Shown here: positions 1-8,670 of the stretch, one piece after another
How positions within the stretch are numbered: the first letter of the stretch is position 1
Layout: each line of letters begins with the position of its first letter
Source of the DNA: Novosphingobium panipatense
GTDB lineage: Bacteria; Pseudomonadota; Alphaproteobacteria; Sphingomonadales; Sphingomonadaceae
Direction of reading: 5' to 3'
DNA: 64,000 nucleotides
NCBI RefSeq assembly: GCF_002149965.1
Contig: NZ_MSQB01000022.1
Coordinates: forward strand, 1 to 64,000
Program-made: the position numbers and the translations under genes
Notes under the pieces: model-generated
What the model was told of the DNA's origin: nothing
The model's database searches: none
What the model saw: only the letters and a program-made list of their open reading frames with translations

Positions 1-1249
1 CGGCCATGACCTGCTCAAGCGGCTTGGTGATGTAATAGCTGACGGTCTGCTCTTCGCCGTTCGCATAAGTGACGGTGAGGCGCGCCTGCCCCCAGCCCGA
101 GGCCTTGACCTGGTAGCGTGCCCAGCCTTTTCCGGCCTTCTCGGGGGTCGCGGTCAAGGCCCCTGCGGGGAAGGATTCGATCTTCGCGACCTTGCTGGCC
201 GACTTCAGGAAGAGGCTGGCGGTCTGGTCGGTCGGCACGACATAGCCGGGGATGCCCACGGCCACCGGTCGCTTGTTGGCGACGAGGGTGTCCTCGATCG
301 CGCGGATGCTGGGTGCGGTCACGAAGCGCAGGCCGAAAGTGCGGCTCTCGCCGGGTGCCAGCGCGATGCTGGTCGGTGCGTTCCACTGCTGACCGGCTTT
401 GGCCCATTCCTTCTCGGCGAAGCCCTTGCTGGCGACGGTCCAGTCGTAGAACCCTTCCGAGACCTGGCTGCGCGGGCTGCGATCGGTGAAGATGTCGCCG
501 TCCTTCGCGGCGCGGGCTTCGATGATCGGGCGATAGGCTTCCAGCGGCGTGCCCTTTTCGGGGAGCACCAGCAGCGCGGGACCGCGTCCGTTGAGGCGGG
601 TGACCTGAAGATAGCCGGCGTCGCGGCCGATATAGGGATCGACGAAGCTCGCCTCGGCATGGGCGGAATCGAGTTCACGGTCGAGGATGATGTTGTCGAA
701 CACCATCGGCATGCCGAGGCCGCCGATTTCCACCGGCGCGCTGCCGGTGTTGACCAGCGTGAAGCGCAGCGCGAGCACGCCCGCCTCGTTCACCCAGCGG
801 CGCTCGACGCGCAGCGGCATGCCCGCACCCATGGACGCGGTGATGTCGGCCGCCGCCAGCACGCCGGGCGCGCCGGCAAGCGCGGCGATCTGCTTGCGGG
901 CGCGGGCCGAGGAAAAGTCCTGCCAGTCAGAACCGGCGGTCTTCAGGCGGAGATGAATGTCGCCGATGTGGACATAGCCGTCGCCTGCCCGTTCCGCCTC
1001 GCGTCCCGCGGGCACGAAGTCGAAGGCGGTCTCGCCCTTGGGGGAAAGATGCGCGAGCGTCTGCGTGTCCGCGCGCAGCGCCAGATCGAAGGCCGGGGTC
1101 TGCATCTCGGTCTTCTGGATCGGCGGATAGACCGGCTTGGGCTTCTTGGCTTCGCCTTCCTCGGCATAAGCCGCAGCGGTGGGCAGCGCGGCGGGAAGGG
1201 CGGCCAGCATCAGGGCGACCAGCGGCAGGGGCTTCAGGACATGCTTCAT
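1..1249 (-). CDS. DUF5695-type secreted protein, 3' end cut by window edge
   Basis: About 416 residues are visible, reading from an ATG at 1249 to the window edge without a stop. A GGAGG ribosome site lies about 6 bases upstream of the ATG. The N-terminus is a signal peptide ending in an Ala-rich stretch (AYAEEGEAKK). The mature part begins with a TPAFDLALRADTQTLAHLSP segment typical of DUF5695 proteins, which I recall as large secreted or periplasmic proteins next to glycan-degradation genes. The visible part looks like beta-sandwich sequence and no catalytic residues can be assigned. The start codon lies 35 bp after the stop of the S9 peptidase gene, so the two are probably co-transcribed. 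Family assignment rests on recall of the pattern; the missing C-terminus could change the interpretation. Confidence 0.65.
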   Translation of the reverse strand, partial: MKHVLKPLPLVALMLAALPAALPTAAAYAEEGEAKKPKPVYPPIQKTEMQTPAFDLALRADTQTLAHLSPKGETAFDFVPAGREAERAGDGYVHIGDIHLRLKTAGSDWQDFSSARARKQIAALAGAPGVLAAADITASMGAGMPLRVERRWVNEAGVLALRFTLVNTGSAPVEIGGLGMPMVFDNIILDRELDSAHAEASFVDPYIGRDAGYLQVTRLNGRGPALLVLPEKGTPLEAYRPIIEARAAKDGDIFTDRSPRSQVSEGFYDWTVASKGFAEKEWAKAGQQWNAPTSIALAPGESRTFGLRFVTAPSIRAIEDTLVANKRPVAVGIPGYVVPTDQTASLFLKSASKVAKIESFPAGALTATPEKAGKGWARYQVKASGWGQARLTVTYANGEEQTVSYYITKPLEQVMA

Positions 1250-1283
1250 TTCGGGGCCTCCCGATGGATTACTGGACAAAGGA

Positions 1284-3638
1284 TTACTTAGCTGCGGACG
1301 CGGCCGTCTTGACCGGGCCGAGCGGCGGCGGGGTCTCGCCGAGCAGATACTGGGTGAAATAGTCGCGCAGCTTCTTCCAGAAGAAGGGGCGATAGACGTT
1401 GTGCGTGGCGTTGGGCACGATGACGAGGTCGACATCACGGCCCGCGTCCATCAGCGCCTTGGCCAGGCGGTAGCTTTCGGTGACCGGCACGTTGTCATCG
1501 ATGTCGCCATGGACGAGCAGCAGGTGCCCCTTGAGCTGGCCCGCGACCGACATGTTGGAATTGCGCTCCCAGGTCGCCTCGTCGGCATAGCCCATCGAGA
1601 CTTCGGGCCACCAGGTCTTGTCGAGCCGGAGGTCGTGGTTGCCCGAGGCGGAGACGCCCACCTTGAAGAAGTCCGGGCGGCGCAGCAGGAAGCGCGCGGT
1701 GTCGTAGCCGCCCGCCGATCCCCCGAACACACCCACGCGGCGCACGTCCATGTAGGGGTACTTGGCGGCCATCTGGCGGATCATCGCGATATGATCGTCC
1801 AATCCCACTTCGCCCAGGTTCTGGAAGGCGGGCAGGCGGAACTTCTGGCCGCGCCGCGAGGTGCCGGTGCCGTCGATCATCACCACGATCGCGCCGATCT
1901 GCGCCACGCTGTTGCCCGGCACGCGGCGGGTCATGCTCCAGGTGGAGGGCACGTCGGTGGTGGTAGGGCCGGTATAGACATTGTCGATCACCGGGTAGCT
2001 GCGCTTCGGATCGAAATGCGCCGGGCGGTAGATCATGCCGTAGATCGGCGTCGTGCCGTCCGCCGCCACGCCCTTGAACGGTTCGGGCGCGGTATAGCCT
2101 GCGGCGATCAGGCGGCTGTCGTCGCCGCGCGCCAGTTCCAGCACGATGCGCCCGGTCTGTCCGTCGCGCAGCACCGCGCGGTTGGGTGATGTCGGGCTGG
2201 ACATCTGGTCGACGATCCATTTGCCGTCGGGCGAGACCTTGGCATCGTGGTCGAGCGGTTCCGGCGTGAGTTCGGTCGGCTCACCGCCCTGCAAGGACAC
2301 GCGGTAGAGCGCGCGCCAGTAAGGATTGCGGGCCGGCTCGCGGCCAACGCCGGTGACGACTAGGGAAGACTTGTCTTCCGCCACGTTGTCCACGGTCAGC
2401 ACTTCCCACGCGCCGCTGGTCAGCGCCTTGCCGCCGTCGGGGGCATCGGGGGTGACGAGATAGAGCTGCGCCCAGCCGCTGCGTTCCGAGATCGCCAGTT
2501 CGCCGCCCAGTTCGGGCGAGGGGAAAATCATCGAGGAGGTGACCGTCACCACGGGCTTCACCGCCTCATGCGCGACGATCTTCGCCGCGCCGGTATCGGG
2601 ATCGGCAACGTAGACGGCCTGCTGCCTGTAGCCACGCTCGGTCCAGAGCATGCGCGGCTTGCCGTCTATCCATCCCATATCCGGCGGCGAGGGATAGAGG
2701 ATCGATTCCGGCGGCATCTGGATCGGCACGATGCGCGGCTTGCCGCTTTTCATCGCCGCCTTCACGTCCACCACGAAGCGGCTTGCCTGCGGCAGCTTCT
2801 CGGCCCCCGCCAGCGGATAGGTATATGTGAAGCTGCGCGGATAGAGGCTGTCCGCCGGGTTCTGCTGGGTGATAGAGAGCTTCTTCACCCCGCGCGTGTC
2901 GAGCCGCCAGCTGAGCAGATAGCGACCGTCGGGCGACCATTGGCCGGAGACCGGCATGGCCGGTTCCTCGGTGCCTTCGCGCAGGATGTCGGAGAGTTCC
3001 GGGATCGAGCGGCCATAGGGCTGTTCCCGCGTGCCGTCGGTGGTCAGCGCCACTTCGCGGCCCGAGGCCAGGTCCACGGCGTGGAGGTTCCATGCCCGCG
3101 CCACGATCTTAGTCTTGCCGTCCGGGGACAGCAGGTCGAATTCGCGGTGATCGGCTTTCTCGACTTCCACCGCCTTGCCGGCTGCGTCGATGCTCCACAA
3201 GACGCCGTCGAAGGCGCGCAGGTGGATCTCGTTTTTCGCGGGATCGTAATCGACATCGGCGATCCGGGCCTCGTCGATCGTGACCGGCGATCCCTTCGCA
3301 GCCGAGAGCGAGGCGAGAAGATCTGCCGTAGCGGCAACCTGCCGTGTATCGCGGGTAGAGAGGTCGAGGAACCGGTAGCGCTGGTCGAGGCGATTGCCGG
3401 TGCGATAAAACAACCCGCCTTCCACGAAACGCGGCGCGATGTCGGCATTGTCGATCAGGTCGCCCAGGCCGTTGCCGAGAAACTTGTCGGCTTCGGAATA
3501 GCGCTGGTCGATGCTCGGCGCGACGGCCGATGCGCGCACGTTGGCGTCGCGGGCCTCTGCGGTCGGCATGGTCGCGCAGGCCCAGGCGAGTGCGACCAGG
3601 CTGAGGGATCTCGACAGGTGAGAAAACGAAACACGCAC
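1284..3638 (-). CDS. Secreted S9 family (DPP IV-like) serine peptidase
   Basis: This 784-residue protein has an N-terminal signal peptide (cleavage near residue 28, after AEA), a beta-propeller of about 450 residues and a C-terminal alpha/beta-hydrolase domain. The catalytic triad is visible: Ser about 641 in FGGSAGG, Asp about 714 in HGDIDDNVP and His about 746 in NATHNVY. The length matches bacterial dipeptidyl-peptidase IV or prolyl-oligopeptidase-type enzymes of the periplasm or outer membrane. The family cleaves short peptides, often after Pro or Ala. It is the first gene of a leftward pair with the DUF5695 gene, and a TATACGATATATGA element sits 75-88 bp upstream of its start. Placement beside a GH43 enzyme and a TonB receptor suggests processing of glycopeptide or glycoprotein material; the actual substrate is unknown. 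Confidence 0.85.
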   Translation of the reverse strand: MRVSFSHLSRSLSLVALAWACATMPTAEARDANVRASAVAPSIDQRYSEADKFLGNGLGDLIDNADIAPRFVEGGLFYRTGNRLDQRYRFLDLSTRDTRQVAATADLLASLSAAKGSPVTIDEARIADVDYDPAKNEIHLRAFDGVLWSIDAAGKAVEVEKADHREFDLLSPDGKTKIVARAWNLHAVDLASGREVALTTDGTREQPYGRSIPELSDILREGTEEPAMPVSGQWSPDGRYLLSWRLDTRGVKKLSITQQNPADSLYPRSFTYTYPLAGAEKLPQASRFVVDVKAAMKSGKPRIVPIQMPPESILYPSPPDMGWIDGKPRMLWTERGYRQQAVYVADPDTGAAKIVAHEAVKPVVTVTSSMIFPSPELGGELAISERSGWAQLYLVTPDAPDGGKALTSGAWEVLTVDNVAEDKSSLVVTGVGREPARNPYWRALYRVSLQGGEPTELTPEPLDHDAKVSPDGKWIVDQMSSPTSPNRAVLRDGQTGRIVLELARGDDSRLIAAGYTAPEPFKGVAADGTTPIYGMIYRPAHFDPKRSYPVIDNVYTGPTTTDVPSTWSMTRRVPGNSVAQIGAIVVMIDGTGTSRRGQKFRLPAFQNLGEVGLDDHIAMIRQMAAKYPYMDVRRVGVFGGSAGGYDTARFLLRRPDFFKVGVSASGNHDLRLDKTWWPEVSMGYADEATWERNSNMSVAGQLKGHLLLVHGDIDDNVPVTESYRLAKALMDAGRDVDLVIVPNATHNVYRPFFWKKLRDYFTQYLLGETPPPLGPVKTAASAAK

Positions 3639-3712
3639 GGCTGCAGCCTATTCGTTTATTTCAGGAAAAGCCGGGTTGTCATGGCGCTCTGTGATCTACT
3701 GGTCAAGAACAT

Positions 3713-3726
3713 TATACGATATATGA
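3713..3726. promoter_or_regulatory. GTATACGATAT-type operator candidate (S9 peptidase side)
   Basis: The 14 bases TATACGATATATGA occur identically at 39381-39394 in front of the beta-galactosidase gene. Shorter versions precede the GH43 and TonB receptor genes. The position upstream of the leftward peptidase gene suits an operator for a GntR/FadR-type repressor, whose family sites often have a GTATAC-like core. The regulator assignment is inferred. Confidence 0.5.
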
Positions 3727-3869
3727 TCAGTTCTTTTTGGCCGGTGGCAGAGTTCCGGGCACGTTAGCGCAATCATCTTTCAACACATAGCAATCGCGCC
3801 TCTACCTTGTCGGAGGCGCGAAAAGATCTGCGCGGGGATTGACTTTGAAAGGGAAAGTCAGAGAGTATA

Positions 3870-3880
3870 GTATACGATAT
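3870..3880. promoter_or_regulatory. GTATACGATAT operator candidate upstream of GH43 gene
   Basis: GTATACGATAT ends 17 bases before the GH43 start codon, in an AT-rich patch that stands out in the GC-rich sequence. It matches the elements at 3713, 5676 and 39380. Its overlap with the likely promoter or ribosome-binding region suits repression. The cognate regulator is inferred to be the GntR protein encoded at 38623-39342. Confidence 0.55.
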
Positions 3881-3897
3881 TCTGTAGGGGTTTTGAG

Positions 3898-5517
3898 ATG
3901 CAGGTCAGAAGGCGCGAATGGTGGGCAGGCCGAAGCGGTCATGCGGGAATATTCGCCGCGCTCGCTCTGGCTGCAAGTGCCTCGGCGCAGCAAGGCGGCG
4001 CTCCCGTGTCGCGCGAACTGACAGTGCCGGGCAACCCGATCCTGGCGGATGGAGACTACTACTCCACCGATCCCGCCCCGTTCGTGGCCGATGGGCAGCT
4101 CTGGATCCTGGCCGGGCGCGATGAGGCGGCCGGCGACGTCAACGATTTCATCATGCCGGAATGGCAGCTGCTGAAGACGGCCGATCCGGCTTCCGGCAAA
4201 TGGGCCCACTATCCCTCGATCATCAAGCCGGAAAACGTCTTCGCATGGGCGGAGCAGGCCCGTGCCTATGCCGGGCAGATCGTGGAAGGACCGGCAGACG
4301 GTTCGGGGAAGAGGCGTTATTATCTCTATGCCCCGGTGCTGGAGAAGAACAGCGATGCGGAAGACCGCTTCGCGATCGGCGTCGCCATGGCCGACAGCCC
4401 GCTGGGCCCCTGGCACGATGCCCATCCTGCCGGGCCGATCATCTCGCAGAAAGTGCCGGAAGCCAACAAGATCCAGAACATCGATCCCACCGTCATGATC
4501 GACGAGGATGGCCGGGTCTATATCTACTGGGGCACGTTCGGGCAGCTTCGCGGCATGGAGCTTGAGCGCGACATGATCACGCCCAAGGGGCCGGAAAGGA
4601 CGATCACCGGGCTGACCGGCTTCTTCGAAGCGCCCTGGATCATGAAGCGCAAGGGCATTTACTATATGCTCTATGCGGGCAACAAGGCGGGGCCGACTTC
4701 GGATTGTACCCCGGCCGTCTACCATGCCTGCATCGCCTATGGCACGGCGCCCTCGCCGATGGGGCCATGGACGTACCGGGGCGTGGCGCTGAAGCCGGTT
4801 TCTTCCACCACCTCGCATCCCGGCGCCGTCGCGTTCAAGGGGCAGTGGTATCTGGCCTATCACACCGCCGATGCAAAGGGCGGCGGGCATTTTCGCCGCA
4901 GCGTGGCGCTGGACAAGCTGGAGTGGGACGACAGCGTCTCGCCCGCCCGGATCCTCACGGTAATTCCGACGCTGCGCCCGCAGCCGCCTCTTGCCCCCAG
5001 CCGCAATATTGCGCGTTCGGCCTGGGCCACGGCCTCCAACGATCCGGTGCCGGTGCAGTTCTGGATCAAGGCGCTCAACAACGGCGCGGTCAAGGAGGCG
5101 CCGCTGCCGCCGGACATGTGGGGTAGCTGGTCGCCCGATAATCCGCCGCGCCAGTGGATAGAGTATCGCTGGGACAAGCCCGTGACGATCGACGGTTCCC
5201 GCATCTGGTTCTGGAACGATCAGCCTGCCGGGTCGGGCGTGGGCGTGGCGCCGCCTGCGAAATGGCATCTGGAATACTGGAGCAAGCAGGGCTGGAAGGC
5301 CGTTCCGGGCGCAAGCGCCTATGGCACGCAGAGCGATAGCTTCCAGGACGTGTCGTTCCGCAAGGTTACGACCCGCTGTCTGCGTGCTGTTCTGGATGCA
5401 TCGACCGACGGCAAGACTCATGCCGCACTGGCCGTGCAGGAATGGGAAGTGCTGGTCCCCGCGGCTGCGCCGATCGCGGTGCGAAGCGATGGCGCCGCAC
5501 CCGAGGCCTGCCGCTAA
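3898..5517 (+). CDS. Secreted GH43 family glycosidase with C-terminal accessory domain
   Basis: This 539-residue protein has a signal peptide (cleavage near ASAQQ, residue 31) and a five-bladed GH43 catalytic domain over about residues 45-350. The three GH43 acidic residues are visible: Asp58 in STDPAPF, Asp196 in NIDPTVM and Glu244 in FFEAPWI. The last 170 residues (from NIARSAWATASN) form a beta-sandwich domain resembling discoidin-like carbohydrate-binding modules. GH43 enzymes are typically arabinofuranosidases, xylosidases or galactosidases acting on plant polysaccharide side chains. The start is ATG 3898 with AGGGG about 9 bases upstream. An operator-like element lies directly before it, and a TonB receptor gene follows in the same direction, consistent with a polysaccharide-utilisation locus. 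Exact substrate is undetermined. Confidence 0.85.
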   Translation: MQVRRREWWAGRSGHAGIFAALALAASASAQQGGAPVSRELTVPGNPILADGDYYSTDPAPFVADGQLWILAGRDEAAGDVNDFIMPEWQLLKTADPASGKWAHYPSIIKPENVFAWAEQARAYAGQIVEGPADGSGKRRYYLYAPVLEKNSDAEDRFAIGVAMADSPLGPWHDAHPAGPIISQKVPEANKIQNIDPTVMIDEDGRVYIYWGTFGQLRGMELERDMITPKGPERTITGLTGFFEAPWIMKRKGIYYMLYAGNKAGPTSDCTPAVYHACIAYGTAPSPMGPWTYRGVALKPVSSTTSHPGAVAFKGQWYLAYHTADAKGGGHFRRSVALDKLEWDDSVSPARILTVIPTLRPQPPLAPSRNIARSAWATASNDPVPVQFWIKALNNGAVKEAPLPPDMWGSWSPDNPPRQWIEYRWDKPVTIDGSRIWFWNDQPAGSGVGVAPPAKWHLEYWSKQGWKAVPGASAYGTQSDSFQDVSFRKVTTRCLRAVLDASTDGKTHAALAVQEWEVLVPAAAPIAVRSDGAAPEACR

Positions 5518-5546
5518 CCGGCCGGGTTCATCCAAATGGAACCGAA

Positions 5547-5578
5547 AGGGCGCGGGGCATAACCCTGCGCTCTTTTTT
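5547..5578 (+). terminator. Rho-independent terminator after GH43 gene
   Basis: GGGCGCGGGG and CCCTGCGCTC form an imperfect stem around a CATAA loop and are followed by TTTTTT, 30-60 bases after the GH43 stop. It separates the GH43 transcript from the TonB receptor gene, which has its own operator element. Confidence 0.7.
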
Positions 5579-5663
5579 CATGCGCTTTGCGGAAATTTCG
5601 CGGCAAGCCATTAGTCAGACAAAAATGTTTCCAAACCGTCACAATCGCCTTGACTCGAATCCG

Positions 5664-5686
5664 ATATCGTAGGACGTATACGATAT
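5664..5686. promoter_or_regulatory. Double half-site operator candidate upstream of TonB receptor
   Basis: ATATCGTA (5664-5671) is followed by GTATACGATAT (5676-5686), so the conserved element is preceded by an inverted half copy. The site lies 53-75 bp before the receptor start codon. It is the clearest palindromic version of the element also present at 3713, 3870 and 39380. Confidence 0.6.
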
Positions 5687-5738
5687 AAGTAAGGGCGGCA
5701 GATTAAGGCACGCCGCGGGATCAACAGGGGGTTTTTCT

Positions 5739-8492
5739 ATGACATCGTTAAGAGTCCTCAAGCTTTCGACTGCTCTGACTTCGATCGTTGCCATCGGTGT
5801 TGCCGCACCCGCTTGGGCACAATCCGCGAGCGATGCATCCGCCAAATTGTCGGACCAGAGCGATGCTCCCAAGGTCGACATCGTCGTGACCGGCGTTCGC
5901 GGCAGCGTCGAAGCGGCGGCCACCAAGAAGAAGAATTCCAAGCAGATCGTCGATTCCGTGGTTTCGGAAGACGTCGGCAAGCTGCCCGACAACAACGTTC
6001 CCGAAGCGCTGTCCCGTGTGACCGGCGTGCAGATCGACCGCGCCCGTGGTCAGGGCCAGAACGTGACCATTCGCGGCCTGGATCAGGTGCAGACCACGCT
6101 CAACGGCAACAACACCAACCTCGGTGATGGCCGCGCGATCAGCCTGTCAGACATTCCCGCTGAGCTGCTGAAGCAGGTCGACGTCTACAAGACGCGCTCG
6201 GCCGACCAGGTGGAAGGCGGCATCGCCGGCACGGTCAACGTCGAACTACGTCGTCCTTTCGACCTCAAGAAAGGCCTTACCGTGGCGGGCAGCCTTCGCG
6301 GTTCCTATGACGACCAGTCGGAAAAGGTCAGTCCTTACGGCAGCCTTCTGATCGCGGACCGCTTCGAAACCGGTATCGGCGAGATCGGCTTCCTGCTCAA
6401 CGGGTCGTGGACAAAGACCAACTACCGCGAGAACTACATCGACAGCGAGTCGCCCACCAAGACTGTGGTGGACGGCAATACCATCGTCATTCCCTACCGC
6501 GCCCAGTACGGTATCGAGCAGGGCAGCGTGAAGCGCCCCTCGCTTAACGCCGTGCTGCAGTGGAAGCCCAGCGACAAGCTCGATTTCGTGTTGGAAGGCG
6601 GCTATATCGGATCGCGCGAGAAGCGTTCGGTGGAGCGTCTCTACGTTCAGGACATGCCCTATATCGGCACGGGCAGCTACAGCGATATCGTGCTGATGCC
6701 GGACGGCAAGACGGTGCGCTCGCTCACGGTCAGCAATCCCAACGGCATCAATGCCGGTATCGATTCGCTGTACAACACGCTTCACTCGAACCTCTACACG
6801 ACCAACTTCGAGGCGCACTGGCACTCGGACAAAGTGCAGATCAACAGCAGCGTCCAATACAACTGGTCGAACGAAGGTAACTACTTCGTCGAAAGCATCC
6901 TGAGGCCTCAGGGTCTGACCTCTGCCTCGGTGGACTTCGCCTCGGACGTCTATAGCAAGGGCGCGCCGTCGATCACCTTCAACGGTGCCGATGTGAACGA
7001 CCTTTCCAGCTATGGCATACAGCGCTTCCAGGATAACCGTGGCGGTTCCAAGAACAAGGAATTCGCGGCGCAGACGGACCTGACGCTTCAGCTCAGCGAC
7101 ACCTCGCTGCTGCGCAGCCTCCAGGTGGGCGGTCGCTACAATCAGCGCCGCACCAGCCGTTACTACGGTTATCGTGACGGATTGCCCACCGTGAACGGTG
7201 CGCCTGCACCGCTTAGCCTGTTCCCCGGCTACGAGACGGCATCGCAGGTCGGACCGGACATCAGCGGTTCGAGCACGCAGTGGTATCGCATCCCCGGATC
7301 CGTGGTGCTGAGCAACATCGACAATGTGCGGGCCTTCATCCAGCAGTACGATCCGAACAATGCCGCCCGCTTCTCCAGCATCTATCCGCCGAGCGACCAG
7401 GGCCAGACGTTCAGCTCGAACGAGAAGAACTTCGCGGCCTATGCGCAGCTGGCCTACGGCTTCGACATGGGCACCATCCCCGTCGATGGCCTGGTGGGCG
7501 TTCGCTACACCAACACCTGGGGCACTTCGAGCAGCTTCGGCTACCGACCCGGGACGCCCGCCAATGGCAATCAGCAGATCATCGAGGAAGCGGAGGGATC
7601 GGGCAACTATTCCGATATCCTGCCCAGCGCATCGGCCATCATTCACTTTACGCCCAAGGCGCAGCTGCGCCTGTCCTACACGACCAACGTCCAGCGGCCG
7701 AGCTTCTATTCGATGCGGCCGTTCTTCTCGCTCAATACCGCGAACAACCCGCCGATTGTCTATGCGGGCAACCCGGAACTGAAGGCTCAGCGTGAACGCG
7801 CCTTCGATGTCAGCGCGGAATATTACTTCGGACGTGGCGGCCAGATCTCCTTTGCGGGGTACTACAAGAAGGCGACCGGTTTCCTGCTTTACAGCCGTGA
7901 GCAGGCCTCTGCCGCGCAGATGGCCGCTTATGGCATCAATGTGGCTGATTATGGCGCGTCGTTCGGTTACATCGAACAGGAGCGGAACGCCGGCGACGGC
8001 ACTTTCGTCGGCCTCGAAGGCACGGTCCAGTCATTCTTCGACTTCCTGCCGGGCGTCCTCAGCAACTTCGGCGTCAGCCTCAACGCCTCGCACATCCTGA
8101 AGGCCCGGGTCGAGTACGACGACGAGGAGAGCTTCCCGGGCGAATTCGACTCCCCGAACAACTCGAAGTGGACCGCCAACGCAACGCTGTTCTACGACAC
8201 GCCCAGCTTCAGCGCCCGTGTGGCCTACAACTACCGTTCGTCCTACCGCTCGGGCTTCTGGCTGGACGGACAGGGTGACGATCGCGCCCTCTATTCGCCC
8301 TATTACGGCGCTACCGACCGTCTCGATGCCGCCGTCAACTACACCCCGGTATCGTTCATGACACTCTCGCTGGAAGCGTCGAACATCCTGGGCAGCGACG
8401 TGTTCCGCTACCACGGCAGCCAGAACCTGCTGCCACTGGGTGTCCGCACCCTGGCGCGGACGGTTCAGGGAAGCGTCCGCTTCCGCTTCTGA
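5739..8492 (+). CDS. TonB-dependent receptor, carbohydrate-type
   Basis: This 917-residue outer-membrane receptor has a signal peptide ending at PAWAQ. The TonB box/plug start is KVDIVVTGVRGS, the plug domain includes VTIRGLDQV, and a long beta-barrel ends in the outer-membrane signature GSVRFRF. The size and the AATKKKNSKQIVDSVVSED plug sequence are typical of large sphingomonad or xanthomonad TonB receptors associated with polysaccharide uptake. It probably imports oligosaccharides released by the GH43 enzyme into the periplasm, powered by TonB-ExbBD. The start is ATG 5739 with AGGGGG 6-11 bases upstream. The gene has its own operator element and a strong terminator after it. Confidence 0.9.
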   Translation: MTSLRVLKLSTALTSIVAIGVAAPAWAQSASDASAKLSDQSDAPKVDIVVTGVRGSVEAAATKKKNSKQIVDSVVSEDVGKLPDNNVPEALSRVTGVQIDRARGQGQNVTIRGLDQVQTTLNGNNTNLGDGRAISLSDIPAELLKQVDVYKTRSADQVEGGIAGTVNVELRRPFDLKKGLTVAGSLRGSYDDQSEKVSPYGSLLIADRFETGIGEIGFLLNGSWTKTNYRENYIDSESPTKTVVDGNTIVIPYRAQYGIEQGSVKRPSLNAVLQWKPSDKLDFVLEGGYIGSREKRSVERLYVQDMPYIGTGSYSDIVLMPDGKTVRSLTVSNPNGINAGIDSLYNTLHSNLYTTNFEAHWHSDKVQINSSVQYNWSNEGNYFVESILRPQGLTSASVDFASDVYSKGAPSITFNGADVNDLSSYGIQRFQDNRGGSKNKEFAAQTDLTLQLSDTSLLRSLQVGGRYNQRRTSRYYGYRDGLPTVNGAPAPLSLFPGYETASQVGPDISGSSTQWYRIPGSVVLSNIDNVRAFIQQYDPNNAARFSSIYPPSDQGQTFSSNEKNFAAYAQLAYGFDMGTIPVDGLVGVRYTNTWGTSSSFGYRPGTPANGNQQIIEEAEGSGNYSDILPSASAIIHFTPKAQLRLSYTTNVQRPSFYSMRPFFSLNTANNPPIVYAGNPELKAQRERAFDVSAEYYFGRGGQISFAGYYKKATGFLLYSREQASAAQMAAYGINVADYGASFGYIEQERNAGDGTFVGLEGTVQSFFDFLPGVLSNFGVSLNASHILKARVEYDDEESFPGEFDSPNNSKWTANATLFYDTPSFSARVAYNYRSSYRSGFWLDGQGDDRALYSPYYGATDRLDAAVNYTPVSFMTLSLEASNILGSDVFRYHGSQNLLPLGVRTLARTVQGSVRFRF

Positions 8493-8517
8493 TCCGCGCG
8501 CCGTTTCGGAAATATCA

Positions 8518-8554
8518 GGGCGTAGCGACTGCCGGTCGCTACGCCCTTTTTCTT
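8518..8554 (+). terminator. Rho-independent terminator after TonB receptor
   Basis: A perfect 12-bp stem (GGGCGTAGCGAC with GTCGCTACGCCC) around a TGCCG loop is followed by TTTTTCTT. It begins 25 bases after the receptor stop codon and is a textbook intrinsic terminator closing the glycan locus. Confidence 0.95.
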
Positions 8555-8670
8555 ACCGGTCGGAGCCTTGCCACCTAGGTTTCGAGATAGTTGCGGCCGC
8601 CGCGCCGGACGATAGCTTCACTCCCAGGATCGCGCGCCGTGTTGCAGGCGCGCGGGGAGAAGGAGCAGGC

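Noticed and set aside
8440..8670. Longer N-terminus for the phosphotransferase gene
   Set aside because: The extension overlaps the TonB receptor end and its terminator and has no ribosome site; ATG 8671 has a strong one.
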